From: Chloroflexota bacterium
Lineage (GTDB): Bacteria > Chloroflexota > UBA6077 > FW602-bin22 > JAMCWG01
Direction: 5' to 3'
Assembly (NCBI GenBank): GCA_023475235.1
Contig: JAMCWG010000057.1
Span: 1 to 35,249 of the forward strand
Length of the DNA: 35,249 nucleotides
A program made the position numbers and the translations under genes. The notes below the pieces were generated by a model. The model was not told where the DNA came from. It did no database searches and was given only the letters and a program-made list of their open reading frames with translations. Shown piece after piece: positions 23,703 through 32,164 of this stretch; position 1 is the first letter of the stretch; every line of letters starts with the position of its first letter.

Positions 23703-25829
23703 ATGGCGGTGATCGTCACTGACGAACGACTCGGCATCTTTCCCTCGCTGGATACCAAGACTGAGCAGGCCCCCTGCCGGGTGGCCTGCCCCCTGCACAC
23801 CGATGCGCAGGGGTATATCTGGCTGATCGCCCAGGGACGCTTCCGCGAGGCTTTCGAGGTCGCCAAGGCCGTGAACCCGCTGGTATCGGCGATATCCCGC
23901 GTGTGCGCCCATCCCTGCGAGACCAAGTGCCGGCGGGCCAAGGTGGACGAGGCCATCTCCATCTGCGCCCTCAAGCGCTTCGCCGTCGACTGGGGCCGGG
24001 AGGCAGCCGGTGCGGCGCCCGTTCCGCCGCGCCGCTATTCGGAGCGCGTGGCCATTATCGGCGGCGGCCCTTCCGGCCTGACCGCGGCCAGCGACCTGGC
24101 CCGCCTGGGCTATGCCGTCACCATCTTCGAGAAGCTGCCCGCGGCCGGCGGCATTTTCTACTACGGCATCCCGACCTACCGTCTGCCCCGCACCGAGCTC
24201 GCGGAGGACGTAAAGGCCATCGAAGCCCTGGGGGTGGAGATCCAGACCGGCGTGGAAGTGGGCAAGGATATCACTGTCCAGGAGCTGTTCGACCAGGGCT
24301 ACAGCTCGGTCCTCATCGCCGTGGGCCTCTCGGTCAGCCGCGACCTGCCCATTCCCGGCGCCAAGCTGCCGGGAGTGCTGATGGCGCTGCCCTTCCTGGC
24401 GGAGGTGAACGCCACCGGCAAGTGCAAGGACGTGCCCTCCGGCTCCTCGGTAGTGGTCATCGGCGGGGGCAACGTGGCCATCGACGTGGCCCGCTCCGCC
24501 TTCCGGGCCGGGGCCAGCCGCGTGCAGCTTGCCTGTCTGGAGTCGGAAAAAGAGATACCGGCGTCCCCCTGGGAAGTCGAGGAGGCTGCCGAGGAAGGGG
24601 TGGAGATCAACTGCTCCTGGGGGCCCGTGCAGGTGCTGGAGAAGGACGGCAAGGTGGCTGGTCTGGAGGTACAGTCGTGCACCTGCGTCTTCGACGCCGA
24701 CCACCGTTTCAACCCGCAGTTCGACCCGTCCTGCAAGATGCAGCTCGAGGGCGATATCGTCATCTTCGCCATCGGGCAGGGCTCGGACCTATCTCTGGCG
24801 AAGGACACCGATATCCAGCTTAACCAGCGGGGTCAGCTCATCGCCGACCGGGAGAAGTTCACCACCACCCAGCCCGGGGTCTTCGCCTGCGGCGAGGTGA
24901 TGCTGGGTCCCGGCAACGCCGTCACCGCGATGTCCAGCGCCCACCGTGCGGCGATGGCCGTCCACTGCTACCTGCGGCAGATCGAGATGCCGGAGCGGGT
25001 CGAGGACACCTTCCAGGCCCTCGGCGAGGTGGCCGAGCCGACCATCGAGCGAATACCCACCCAGAAGCGCCAGGCGATGCCGGTGATCGAGCCGGAGGTG
25101 CGCAAGCGGAGCTCCGAGCCCTTCGAGCTCGGCTTCTCCGAGGAGCAGGCCATTGCCGAGGCCCGGCGCTGCCTGAACTGCGCGGCAGGGGCCGAGAACC
25201 AGATGGTCCGCTGCGCCAACTGCCTCACCTGTCTGCGGGTGTGCCCGTTCGGCGTGCCCATCATCGGCGACGAGGGCAAGATACAGATCCGCCTCGACCA
25301 GTGCCAAGCCTGCGGCATATGTGCGCGTGAATGCCCGGCCACCAGCATCGAGCTGCGCCGCGACCAGCACGAGACCATCCCCGCCCAGCTCGAAGCCCTG
25401 GGGGTGAGCATCGAGGCCCTGGCCCGGACGGCCGATCCGGTGATCGTGGCCTACCGCTGCCACTACGGCTGGCACGCCGAGAACGGCGTGGATGAGGAAG
25501 CTCCCACCGGCGCACGGGTGGTGGATATGCTCTGCAGCGCCCGGGTGGACATCCAGGACATCATCAAGGCGTTTCAACTGGGTGCCGACGGCGTGATGGT
25601 GGCCGTATGCGCCGACGACGATTGCCACCTGCAGGGCGTGAAGCGGGTGCGGGCCCGCGTGGAACGGACCCGGCAGTTGTTGGACGCCATCGGGATTGAC
25701 GGAAAACGGCTTGAAGTGGTGGAGCTGACCAGCCCGGTGCGCCAGAACTTCCGCAAGGCCGTGGAGGAAATGACGCATAGGCTGGCGGAGATGGGGCCGA
25801 GTCCGGCGCGGCGCGTGCCGGCGGTGTGA
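23703..25829 (+). CDS. GltD/NfnB-like NAD(P)H-FAD oxidoreductase fused to ferredoxin and MvhD domains
   Basis: A 708-residue protein. N-terminal iron-sulfur domain of the GltD type (PCRVACPLHTD, CAHPCETKCRR); FAD Rossmann GGGPSGL (about 119-125) with AGGIFYYGIPTYRLP; NAD(P)-binding GGGNVAIDVAR (about 258); FAD-closing segment PGVFACGEV. Then two [4Fe-4S] motifs (CANCLTCLRVCP and CQACGICARECP), and from about residue 578 an MvhD domain (GADGVMVAVCADDDCH). In the latter the first cysteine cluster is reduced to YRCHYGW and the PCTG motif reads MLCSAR, so its cluster is probably altered. The fusion offers a direct NAD(P)H-to-Hdr path and could replace a hydrogenase or formate dehydrogenase as the donor. 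It starts 3 nt after mvhD. Confidence 0.93.
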   Translation: MAVIVTDERLGIFPSLDTKTEQAPCRVACPLHTDAQGYIWLIAQGRFREAFEVAKAVNPLVSAISRVCAHPCETKCRRAKVDEAISICALKRFAVDWGREAAGAAPVPPRRYSERVAIIGGGPSGLTAASDLARLGYAVTIFEKLPAAGGIFYYGIPTYRLPRTELAEDVKAIEALGVEIQTGVEVGKDITVQELFDQGYSSVLIAVGLSVSRDLPIPGAKLPGVLMALPFLAEVNATGKCKDVPSGSSVVVIGGGNVAIDVARSAFRAGASRVQLACLESEKEIPASPWEVEEAAEEGVEINCSWGPVQVLEKDGKVAGLEVQSCTCVFDADHRFNPQFDPSCKMQLEGDIVIFAIGQGSDLSLAKDTDIQLNQRGQLIADREKFTTTQPGVFACGEVMLGPGNAVTAMSSAHRAAMAVHCYLRQIEMPERVEDTFQALGEVAEPTIERIPTQKRQAMPVIEPEVRKRSSEPFELGFSEEQAIAEARRCLNCAAGAENQMVRCANCLTCLRVCPFGVPIIGDEGKIQIRLDQCQACGICARECPATSIELRRDQHETIPAQLEALGVSIEALARTADPVIVAYRCHYGWHAENGVDEEAPTGARVVDMLCSARVDIQDIIKAFQLGADGVMVAVCADDDCHLQGVKRVRARVERTRQLLDAIGIDGKRLEVVELTSPVRQNFRKAVEEMTHRLAEMGPSPARRVPAV

Positions 25830-25840
25830 TTGGCACTATG

Positions 25841-25872
25841 CCCTCACCCTACCCTCTCCCAAAGGGAGAGGG
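25841..25872. repeat. GC-rich REP-like palindrome inside the hdr operon
   Basis: CCCTCACCCTA is followed by a 9-bp hairpin, CCCTCTCCC and GGGAGAGGG, with an AAA loop. It sits in the 100-nt gap between the GltD fusion and metV. It shares the CCTCACCC plus CCTCTCC-AA-GGAGAGG pattern with the larger element at 29776-29889, so it is probably a dispersed genomic repeat. It could shape mRNA stability within the operon. Confidence 0.65.
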
Positions 25873-25929
25873 AATTAGAGAGAAGAGGTAAGTGTTTTCG
25901 GCTGCCAGCGCAGCCGTGGAGGAATAGAG

Positions 25930-26598
25930 ATGATCGTAGCGGAACAGAAGCCACTGGCGGAGATCCGCCAGATGATCAAGGGCCATCGCAAGGTGCTGCT
26001 CGTGGGTTGCGGCTCCTGCGTCACCGTCTGCTTCGCCGGCGGAGCGAAGGAGGTCGGCATCCTGGCCTCGTCGCTGCGCCTGGCCGCGCAGATCGACGGC
26101 GACGACCTGGAGGTGACCGAGGAGACGGTGCTGCGCCAGTGCGAGCCGGAGTTTGTGGAGACCCTCCGCCGGAAGGTCGAGGACGCCGACATCGTGGTGT
26201 CGCTGGCCTGCGGCGTGGGACCCCAGACGATGGTGGAGGCCTTCCCCAATGCCAGGATCGTGCCCGGCCTCAACACCAAGTTCTTCGGTCGCGTGCTCGG
26301 CCCGGGCGTGTGGACGGAGACCTGCGCCGGCTGCGGCAACTGCATCCTGCACCTGACCGGCGGCATCTGCCCCGTCGCCCGCTGCTCGAAGAGCCTCTTG
26401 AACGGGCCCTGCGGCGGGTCGGTGGGCGGCAAGTGCGAGGTCTCGCCCGACATCAAGTGCGTGTGGCAGGAGATCTACGACCATCTCGCGGTCCAGGGCA
26501 AGGCCGAGAACCTGGCCGAGATCATCGAGGAGAAAGACTGGTCGACGGCCGGCCACGGCGGCCCGCGCACGATCACCCGAAAGGACTTGCAGATCTAA
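25930..26598 (+). CDS. metV: MetV-type methylene-tetrahydrofolate reductase partner (MTHFR C-terminal-like iron-sulfur protein)
   Basis: A 222-residue protein starting at ATG 25930 after GTGGAGGAA. The N-terminal part has VGCGSCVTVCFAGGAKEVGILASSLRLA. The C-terminal part is Cys-rich (CAGCGNCILHLTGGICPVARCSKSLLNGPCGG and further C residues), as in the MTHFR C-terminal/MetV family that carries [4Fe-4S] and zinc sites. In Moorella, MetV forms a complex with MetF and HdrCBA-MvhD in the methyl branch of the Wood-Ljungdahl pathway. Its place between the GltD-MvhD fusion and hdrCB fits such a complex. MetF is not in the window and would have to be encoded elsewhere. Confidence 0.9.
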   Translation: MIVAEQKPLAEIRQMIKGHRKVLLVGCGSCVTVCFAGGAKEVGILASSLRLAAQIDGDDLEVTEETVLRQCEPEFVETLRRKVEDADIVVSLACGVGPQTMVEAFPNARIVPGLNTKFFGRVLGPGVWTETCAGCGNCILHLTGGICPVARCSKSLLNGPCGGSVGGKCEVSPDIKCVWQEIYDHLAVQGKAENLAEIIEEKDWSTAGHGGPRTITRKDLQI

Positions 26599-28002
26599 AT
26601 GGCCGCCCAGCTTACCCAGGTATCCCACGACATCGCCCGCCTGCTTCAGGAACGGACAGGCGAGAATGTCCACCTGTGCTACCTCTGCCGGCGCTGCACC
26701 AGCGGCTGCCCGGTGGTCGAGCACATGGACCTCACCCCCACCCAGATAATGCGCTCGCTGCAACTGGGCCGGGACGACGTGGTGCTGCGCAGCCGCACTA
26801 TCTGGCTGTGCTCACATTGTGAGATATGCTACACGCGCTGTCCATACGCCCTCGATATCCCCAGCATCATGGACGAGCTGACGCGCATCGCTAAAGAGCG
26901 GGGCATCCCCCCGAACCTACCGGAGGTACCGGAGTTCCAGGAGATCGCTCTTAAATGGATCAATCGCCTCGGGCGGATGTACGAGCTGGGCATTATGGCC
27001 GAGCGCAACCTGCGCCGCGGCCAGCCATTCCGGGATATGGCGCTGGCCCAGAAGATGATGGCGGCGGGCAAGCTGCGCATTGTGCCGCCGATGGCCCACT
27101 ACCCGAAGACCCTGCCGCCGCGGGCCAAGGCGAAGCCGGCCGGCATCGCCTACTTCCCCGGCTGCTCACAGCACGCCTCGGCCGTCGAGCTGGGCACGTC
27201 GATCACCAGGGTCGCCGGCATACTTGGCCTGGATCTGGTCGAGCCGCAGGGCTGGAAGTGCTGTGGCAGCGGGCTGGCCCACGGCCTTCCGCCGGCGGAG
27301 AGCGCCGCCCACCCGATGCGGACCATGGCCCTCATCGATAACGCCGGCTTCGAGAAGATGACCACCGGCTGCGCTGCCTGCTTCTCGCGCTTCCGGCGCG
27401 CCGTCTACGCCGTACAGCAGGACCCGCAGGTGAAGCGGGAAGTGGAGGCGAAGACAGGATACCGCTACGAGGGCGGCGTCCAGGTCGATCACCTTCTCGA
27501 CACCTTCTACGACGATGTAGGGCTGGACAAGGTGGCCGCGGCAGTGAAGCGCCCCCTCAAGGGACTGAAGGTGGCCTGTTACTACGGTTGCCTGCTGAGC
27601 CGTCCGCCGGAGATCACCGGCTTCCAGCACATCGACAATCCGATCAAGATGGACCATCTGGTACAGAAGATCGGCATCGCCAGCCTCAACTGGTCGTACA
27701 AGACCGAGTGCTGCGGCGCCAGCCTGATGCTGACCCAGACCGACATCGCCCTGGAGATGACCGAGCGCATCCTGAGGAATGCCGAAGAGGTAGGGGCCGA
27801 CGCCATCGTAGTTGTGTGCCCCTTCTGCCACGGCAACCTCGACACGCGGCAGGAGCAGATTTCTCAGCGCACCGGCCGGCGCTACGACATGCCCATCATT
27901 TACCTGACCCAACTGATGGGGGTGGCGTTCGGTCTGGACCCCAAGGAGCTGGCGATGGACAAGCACTTCGTCAGCCCGCTCCGCCTGTTCGAAGCGAAAT
28001 GA
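26599..28002 (+). CDS. hdrCB: HdrC-HdrB fusion protein
   Basis: A 467-residue protein starting directly after the metV stop (TAA ATG). HdrC part: C27-C30-C33-C37 and C71-C74-C77-C81, two [4Fe-4S] sites. HdrB part: FPGCSQHAS, KCCGSGLAHG, GCAACFSRF, then YYGCLLSRPP, ECCGASLM and CPFCHGN, the two CCG domains that bind noncubane clusters. It is the complete paralogue of the truncated gene at 1-1347. HdrC and HdrB are usually separate in methanogens; fusion is common in bacterial Hdr-like complexes. It probably accepts HdrA electrons and passes them to MetV/MetF or another low-energy acceptor. The last codon overlaps the acpS start by 4 nt. Confidence 0.94.
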   Translation: MAAQLTQVSHDIARLLQERTGENVHLCYLCRRCTSGCPVVEHMDLTPTQIMRSLQLGRDDVVLRSRTIWLCSHCEICYTRCPYALDIPSIMDELTRIAKERGIPPNLPEVPEFQEIALKWINRLGRMYELGIMAERNLRRGQPFRDMALAQKMMAAGKLRIVPPMAHYPKTLPPRAKAKPAGIAYFPGCSQHASAVELGTSITRVAGILGLDLVEPQGWKCCGSGLAHGLPPAESAAHPMRTMALIDNAGFEKMTTGCAACFSRFRRAVYAVQQDPQVKREVEAKTGYRYEGGVQVDHLLDTFYDDVGLDKVAAAVKRPLKGLKVACYYGCLLSRPPEITGFQHIDNPIKMDHLVQKIGIASLNWSYKTECCGASLMLTQTDIALEMTERILRNAEEVGADAIVVVCPFCHGNLDTRQEQISQRTGRRYDMPIIYLTQLMGVAFGLDPKELAMDKHFVSPLRLFEAK

Positions 28003-28367
28003 TCTCCGCCGGCGTCGACGCTGTCGAAATCTCGCGTATTGAGAAATCGTTCGCCCGCTTCGGCGAACGATTTCTGCAACGGGTGTACACACCGCGCGAG
28101 GTGGACCGCTACCGCTATCGGGTGCGGGAGCTGGCGGCGCGCTTCGCGGCGAAGGAGGCCGTCTCCAAGGCTCTGGGGACGGGGATGCGGCACGGGGTTG
28201 CCTGGCGGCAGATCGAGGTCCTGCCCGACAGCCGGGGGAAGCCGCTGGTGTACCTGCACGGCGAGGCCGCGGCCAGGGCCAGAGAGCTTGGCCTCAACAC
28301 CTTCGCCATCAGCCTCACCCACACGGACGACGTCGCCCTCGCCTTCGTGGTGGCGACGAGGGAGTAG
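27999..28367 (+). CDS. acpS: Holo-[acyl-carrier-protein] synthase
   Basis: A 122-residue protein of normal AcpS length. Family motifs: GVDAVEISRIE (D7, Mg2+ ligand), YTPREVDRY, RFAAKEAVSKALGTG (E53) and SLTHTDDVALAFVVA. It transfers 4'-phosphopantetheine from CoA to acyl carrier protein in the cytosol. The ATGA overlap with hdrCB makes it the last gene of this operon even though it has no obvious redox role; a strong hairpin follows. Translational coupling may tie lipid synthesis capacity to the carbon-fixation operon, or the placement may be neutral. Confidence 0.95.
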   Translation: MISAGVDAVEISRIEKSFARFGERFLQRVYTPREVDRYRYRVRELAARFAAKEAVSKALGTGMRHGVAWRQIEVLPDSRGKPLVYLHGEAAARARELGLNTFAISLTHTDDVALAFVVATRE

Positions 28368-28386
28368 TCCTTTCAAAACCCTGATT

Positions 28387-28425
28387 GATACCCTTGCGCG
28401 GGTCCGGGACCCGCGCAGGGGTATC
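28387..28425 (+). terminator. Strong hairpin terminator after acpS
   Basis: GATACCCTTGCGCGGGTCC pairs with GGACCCGCGCAGGGGTATC as a nearly perfect long stem with one G-T pair and a minimal loop, followed by TTCCT. It closes the hdr operon, though the T tract is short. Confidence 0.75.
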
Positions 28426-28927
28426 TTCCTACGCCATTCCGCCAGCTCGATGCTCCTGAGCTTCAGTGCCGATACGTACAGGTCCAGGAATGCAGGCCCC
28501 GCCAACTGAACGCTTGCCGGTCCAAGACGGGCGTTAGCCCCGCTCACCGGCTTCGCCTCCGTTGGCAGGCGAAGCGGCTGCATCGCATGCCACGGCCAGA
28601 AACAGCCACCTTTGTGTATCCCCAGCGCCTGCAACTCACAGCTCGCTTCGCTCACCGTAACCTCCCGCTCGCACGACCCGTTCGCACTTCGGGCAGGGTA
28701 GGCTAGCTTGCCAACATTGACCCCCGGTCTTCCCACCTGGCTGGGCTCCCGACCACACTATAGCCTCGAAGCGCACACCCGACATCAGTGCAATGCTGGA
28801 ACTCCACACGCCAAAAGGCGGCTTTTTGATATCGGACGAAAGGCCTATGTGTGGCTGGAGGACCGTATATGAAGGCCGGTTCGTCGCCCTGGAAGGCCCA
28901 GCAGCGCCATACCAGCCACTAATTCTC
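28426..28927. other. Gene-poor stretch with small inverted repeats
   Basis: About 500 nt with no frame that I can support. It includes a hairpin of GCTTCGCCT and AGGCGAAGC (28550-28575) and a small GGGC-GCCC stem (28529-28540). An open minus-strand frame through this area lacks a ribosome site and any family resemblance. It may hold a small RNA or the remains of a mobile element, but nothing is recognisable. Confidence 0.35.
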
Positions 28928-28956
28928 TTGAATGACGGGCGCTAGTAGTCTACAAT
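28928..28956 (+). promoter_or_regulatory. Candidate sigma70 promoter of the NarL-type two-component genes
   Basis: TTGAAT (28928-28933) and TACAAT (28951-28956) are exactly 17 bp apart. The predicted start is about 70 nt before the response-regulator ATG at 29035. Confidence 0.6.
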
Positions 28957-29034
28957 TATGTCGGGGTTGTTGGGGCCTCCCTTGGACAAAGATGTCTCTC
29001 GCCCGCTGCGGGCGATGCCAATCTCGGAGCTGAG

Positions 29035-29703
29035 ATGGAAAAAATAAGAATAATGCTCGCGGACGATCATGCCGTGTTCCGCGAGGGCATGCGCAAGGTC
29101 CTGGCCGAAAACGCGGATATGGAGATAGTCGGCGAGGCCGCCAACGGCAAGGAAGCCGTCAGCCTGGCCGCCGAGCTGGCCCCCGATGTGGCCATCATGG
29201 ATATCGTGATGCCCGAGCTGAACGGCATCGAGGCCACCAAGCAGATCAAGCAAACCAGTCACTCCACCGCCGTGCTGATCCTCACCGCCTACGATGACGA
29301 GCGCTACATCCTGGGGCTCCTGGAAGCGGGGGCTGCCGGCTATCTTCTGAAGAATGCGCGCAGCCAGCAGCTCGCCAACGCCATCCGTGCCGTCCGCGCC
29401 GGCGAGTCCGTGCTGCTTCCGGAGGTGGCCCGCAAGCTGCTCCGCCGCGCCTCGCGCCCATCGGCCCTGACAGACCACGCAGGCGCCGAGGAGCTGACCG
29501 CCCGTGAGCTCGAGGTCCTGAAGCTGGCCGCCAAAGGGATGAGCAACAAGGACATCGCCAGAAAGCTCTTCCTCAGCGTGCGCACCGTGAAGGCCCATCT
29601 TTACAGCATCTTCGGCAAGATGCAGGTCGGCTCGCGGACCGAGGCAGTGCTGAAGGGGCTGAAACGAGGGTTGGTGAGCATCGAGGACACGCCGGACGTC
29701 TGA
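29035..29703 (+). CDS. NarL/FixJ-type response regulator
   Basis: A 222-residue protein. Receiver domain with D10-D11, phosphoacceptor D56 (DVAIMDIVMP), T84 and K106. C-terminal LuxR-type helix-turn-helix (about 152-215: LTARELEVLKLAAKGMSNKDIARKL, VRTVKAHLYSIFGKM). The ATG at 29035 has CGGAG at good spacing. It is 304 nt upstream of a HisKA_3-type kinase on the same strand, the class that normally partners NarL regulators. Targets are unknown; the adjacent hdr operon or transporter genes are possible. Confidence 0.94.
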   Translation: MEKIRIMLADDHAVFREGMRKVLAENADMEIVGEAANGKEAVSLAAELAPDVAIMDIVMPELNGIEATKQIKQTSHSTAVLILTAYDDERYILGLLEAGAAGYLLKNARSQQLANAIRAVRAGESVLLPEVARKLLRRASRPSALTDHAGAEELTARELEVLKLAAKGMSNKDIARKLFLSVRTVKAHLYSIFGKMQVGSRTEAVLKGLKRGLVSIEDTPDV

Positions 29704-29713
29704 AAGTGCTGTC

Positions 29714-29723
29714 CCCCCGGGGG
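29714..29723. repeat. CCCCCGGGGG palindrome after the response-regulator gene
   Basis: A 10-bp perfect palindrome 10 nt after the stop codon. It may add to transcript-end structure together with the larger repeat just downstream. Confidence 0.3.
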
Positions 29724-29775
29724 CTAGAGGTGGACACATTGGCAGGTGTAGAGTGCTGACTCTGCGGCGGGGGCT

Positions 29776-29889
29776 ACCTCACCCCTTTGATGGCGGCTAA
29801 AGGGAGGCCCAACGTGGCATGTTCCCCCTCTCCGCAAGCGGAGAGGTCGCCAGAGGCGACTCGCCGCGGCGAGGGGCAGGGGGTGAGGT
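29776..29889. repeat. Compound palindromic repeat (REP/MITE-like)
   Basis: Outer arms ACCTCACCCC (29776-29785) and GGGGTGAGGT (29880-29889) are perfect complements. They enclose three adjacent hairpins: CCTCTCCGC-AA-GCGGAGAGG (29827-29846), GTCGCC-AGA-GGCGAC (29846-29860) and the palindrome TCGCCGCGGCGA (29861-29872). The whole fills most of the 304-nt gap between the response regulator and the kinase. The CCTCACCC/CCTCTCC pattern recurs at 25841-25872. No transposase or flanking target duplication was found. Confidence 0.7.
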
Positions 29890-30007
29890 CCTATCCTGAC
29901 TGGCAAGTCAATAACGCTCGCCTGTCCGCCCTTAGACTCCTCCGGGGGGAAGGTTAGCCGGCCAGGGTCGGGCTGGCAAGCAGCGGGGGAAGAACGGACT
30001 AGAGAGT

Positions 30008-32068
30008 ATGAAGGACAAGGGTGAGCGGCGAAGCCCCCTGCCGACGGCGCGGTCGGCAATCGGCGGTGCCCCAGAGCTGCTGGGGGTGCGCGGCTTCTGG
30101 CTCATCGTGGCCCTGTTCGCCATTCTTGCATCACTCCACTACGTTGAGCTTTCCGGTCCCCTGCCGTTCCTGCAATGGTGGCCGGCCGGCCTCGGCCTCA
30201 GCCGCCATTCAGCCGAGCGGATCCTGTTCCTGGTGCCAATCACCTACGCCGGCCTTCTGTTCGGGACCAGGGGATTGTGGGCGGTCTCGATAGCGGCCCT
30301 CGCGGTAATGCTGCCGAGGTCCCTCTTCATTTCCCCCGCGCCCCGAGATGCGCTGCTGGAGAGCGGAGCCGTCGTCGCGGCCGGCTGCTTCACCGGTATG
30401 TTTGTCGAGATGCTGAGAAGGGAGCGACTACGCTTCGCTGAGCTGGAGCTTGCCCAGAAAGCGCTCCAGTCCAGCCTTCGAGCGATGGAGCAGGACCGGA
30501 GACAACTTGCCGCCTTGAACGAGACGGCGACCATTGTCTCGCAGTCGTTGGAGCTCAACAACGTCCTGAGGGGCGCGGTCGACAACGTGAAGCACGTGGT
30601 ATGGGTGGACGCCGTGCTGCTGTTCCTGCTCGACGACGCGGCGCAGGAAATCGTCCTGGCCGCCCATCGCGGCATACTCGGCGAGTGCGCCCAGGAGCTG
30701 TCCAGGCTGAAGCTGGGCGAGGGCTTCAACGGCCGGGTGGCGGAGTTGGGAGAGCCGATGGCTGTGGAAGACGCGTCCCGGGACACCCGGCTGACCAGCG
30801 CTATCGTACGTCAGGAGAATATCCAGTCCGAGTTGATCGTTCCGTTGAAGGCCAAGGGTGCGGTGCTGGGCACGCTGTGTGTGATGATGCGCAGCCGCCG
30901 CCGCTTCCTGCCGAGCGAAGTGACTCTTCTGACGGCCATCGGCAACCAGATTGGCATGGCCGTGGAAAACGCCCGTCTCTACGAGCGGCAGCGCGAGGCG
31001 ACTAAGCAACTGCGCGCCTCGGAGCGGCGATACCGTTATCTCTTCGAGAATGCCAACGATGCTATCTTCGTTCACGATCTGCATGGCACCATCGTGGCCG
31101 CCAACCGGGCCTGCGAGAGACTCACGGGATATCCGGTGAGCGAGCTGGTGGGGGCGAGTGTGACCGAGCTGCTGTCGGCGCAGCACCTGAGTGTGGCGGG
31201 GCGCGTCGAGGAGCAAGTGCTGGCCGGGGGACTGGCCGAGCCCTGCGAGCTGCAATTTATGTGCAAGGACGGCCGGGAGGTGCTGGTGGAGCTCGCCACC
31301 AACCTCATCACCAGCGACGGACAGCCCGCCGGGTTCCAGCACATCGCCCGGGATATCACCAGGGAAAAGCGAATGCAGGAGAACCTGGGGTACTACGTGC
31401 AGCAGATCACTACGGCCCAGGAAGAGGAGCGAAAGCGCATCGCCCGCGAGCTTCACGACGAGGCCGCCCAGTCCGTGCTGGTCCTCTCCCATCGCCTGGA
31501 TGCCCTGGTCTCCAGACCGCGGCGAACGTCACATCAGGCCCTCAAAGAGGAGCTGACGTCGTTGCAGGAGCTATCCGACGAGATACTGCAGAGCCTGCGC
31601 CGGTGCGCGCAGGACCTGCGGCCGCGCATCTTGGACGACCTGGGACTGGTCGCCGCCGTCGAGTGGCTCGCCGAGAGCCTGGGTAACGGCCAGGGAATCG
31701 CCACCCGCGTGGACGTCGAAGGCAGCCTTCCCGTCCTATCCTCGCAAGAGCAACTGCTCCTGTTTCGTATCGCCCAGGAGGCCACCAGTAACATCCGCCG
31801 GCACGCCCAAGCTTCCGAAGTGACGATAACGCTGCGGTCTTCGCCAGAGGAGATGGAGATGGTCATCTGCGATAATGGGCGGGGCTTCGAGCTGCCCGAG
31901 ATGATCGGCGACTTTGCCAGCAGCGGGCGACTGGGCCTGGCCGGCATGCAGGAACGGGCCCGGCTGCTCGGCGGCACCCTCAAGGTGCACTCGGCACCCG
32001 GGAAAGGAACGGCCATAACCGTCAGGGTGCCCATTGCTTCGCCATCGCTCGATCGTGGTAGCCCTTGA
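30008..32068 (+). CDS. Membrane sensor histidine kinase (GAF-PAS-HisKA_3)
   Basis: A 686-residue protein. The N-terminus has about four hydrophobic segments (about 30-46, 71-87, 89-108, 117-136) and little extracytoplasmic sequence. Then a GAF domain (about 170-325), a PAS domain (about 340-455: YLFENANDAIFVHDLHGTIVAANRACERLTGY), HisKA_3 with H483 (RIARELHDEAAQ) and an HATPase_c domain (N595 in EATSNIRRHA; DNGRGF; GLAGMQERA). This is the NarX/DegS-type layout that pairs with NarL-type regulators, so the gene upstream is the probable partner. The cytoplasmic GAF and PAS domains are the likely sensors; the signal is not evident. The ribosome site is poor (AGAGAG). Confidence 0.93.
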   Translation: MKDKGERRSPLPTARSAIGGAPELLGVRGFWLIVALFAILASLHYVELSGPLPFLQWWPAGLGLSRHSAERILFLVPITYAGLLFGTRGLWAVSIAALAVMLPRSLFISPAPRDALLESGAVVAAGCFTGMFVEMLRRERLRFAELELAQKALQSSLRAMEQDRRQLAALNETATIVSQSLELNNVLRGAVDNVKHVVWVDAVLLFLLDDAAQEIVLAAHRGILGECAQELSRLKLGEGFNGRVAELGEPMAVEDASRDTRLTSAIVRQENIQSELIVPLKAKGAVLGTLCVMMRSRRRFLPSEVTLLTAIGNQIGMAVENARLYERQREATKQLRASERRYRYLFENANDAIFVHDLHGTIVAANRACERLTGYPVSELVGASVTELLSAQHLSVAGRVEEQVLAGGLAEPCELQFMCKDGREVLVELATNLITSDGQPAGFQHIARDITREKRMQENLGYYVQQITTAQEEERKRIARELHDEAAQSVLVLSHRLDALVSRPRRTSHQALKEELTSLQELSDEILQSLRRCAQDLRPRILDDLGLVAAVEWLAESLGNGQGIATRVDVEGSLPVLSSQEQLLLFRIAQEATSNIRRHAQASEVTITLRSSPEEMEMVICDNGRGFELPEMIGDFASSGRLGLAGMQERARLLGGTLKVHSAPGKGTAITVRVPIASPSLDRGSP

Positions 32069-32164
32069 GAGAATTGCGGCTGCGGAGCACAGACGGAGCA
32101 CCGGTGAAGGCCATTCCCAGCCGTGCGAAGAAGGAAGCAGATAAGAGCTGTGGCACACTGGCCG

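Noticed and set aside
28378-28736. Minus-strand open frame after acpS as a possible transposon remnant
   Set aside because: No transposase motif or terminal repeats were recognised and no ribosome site was found.
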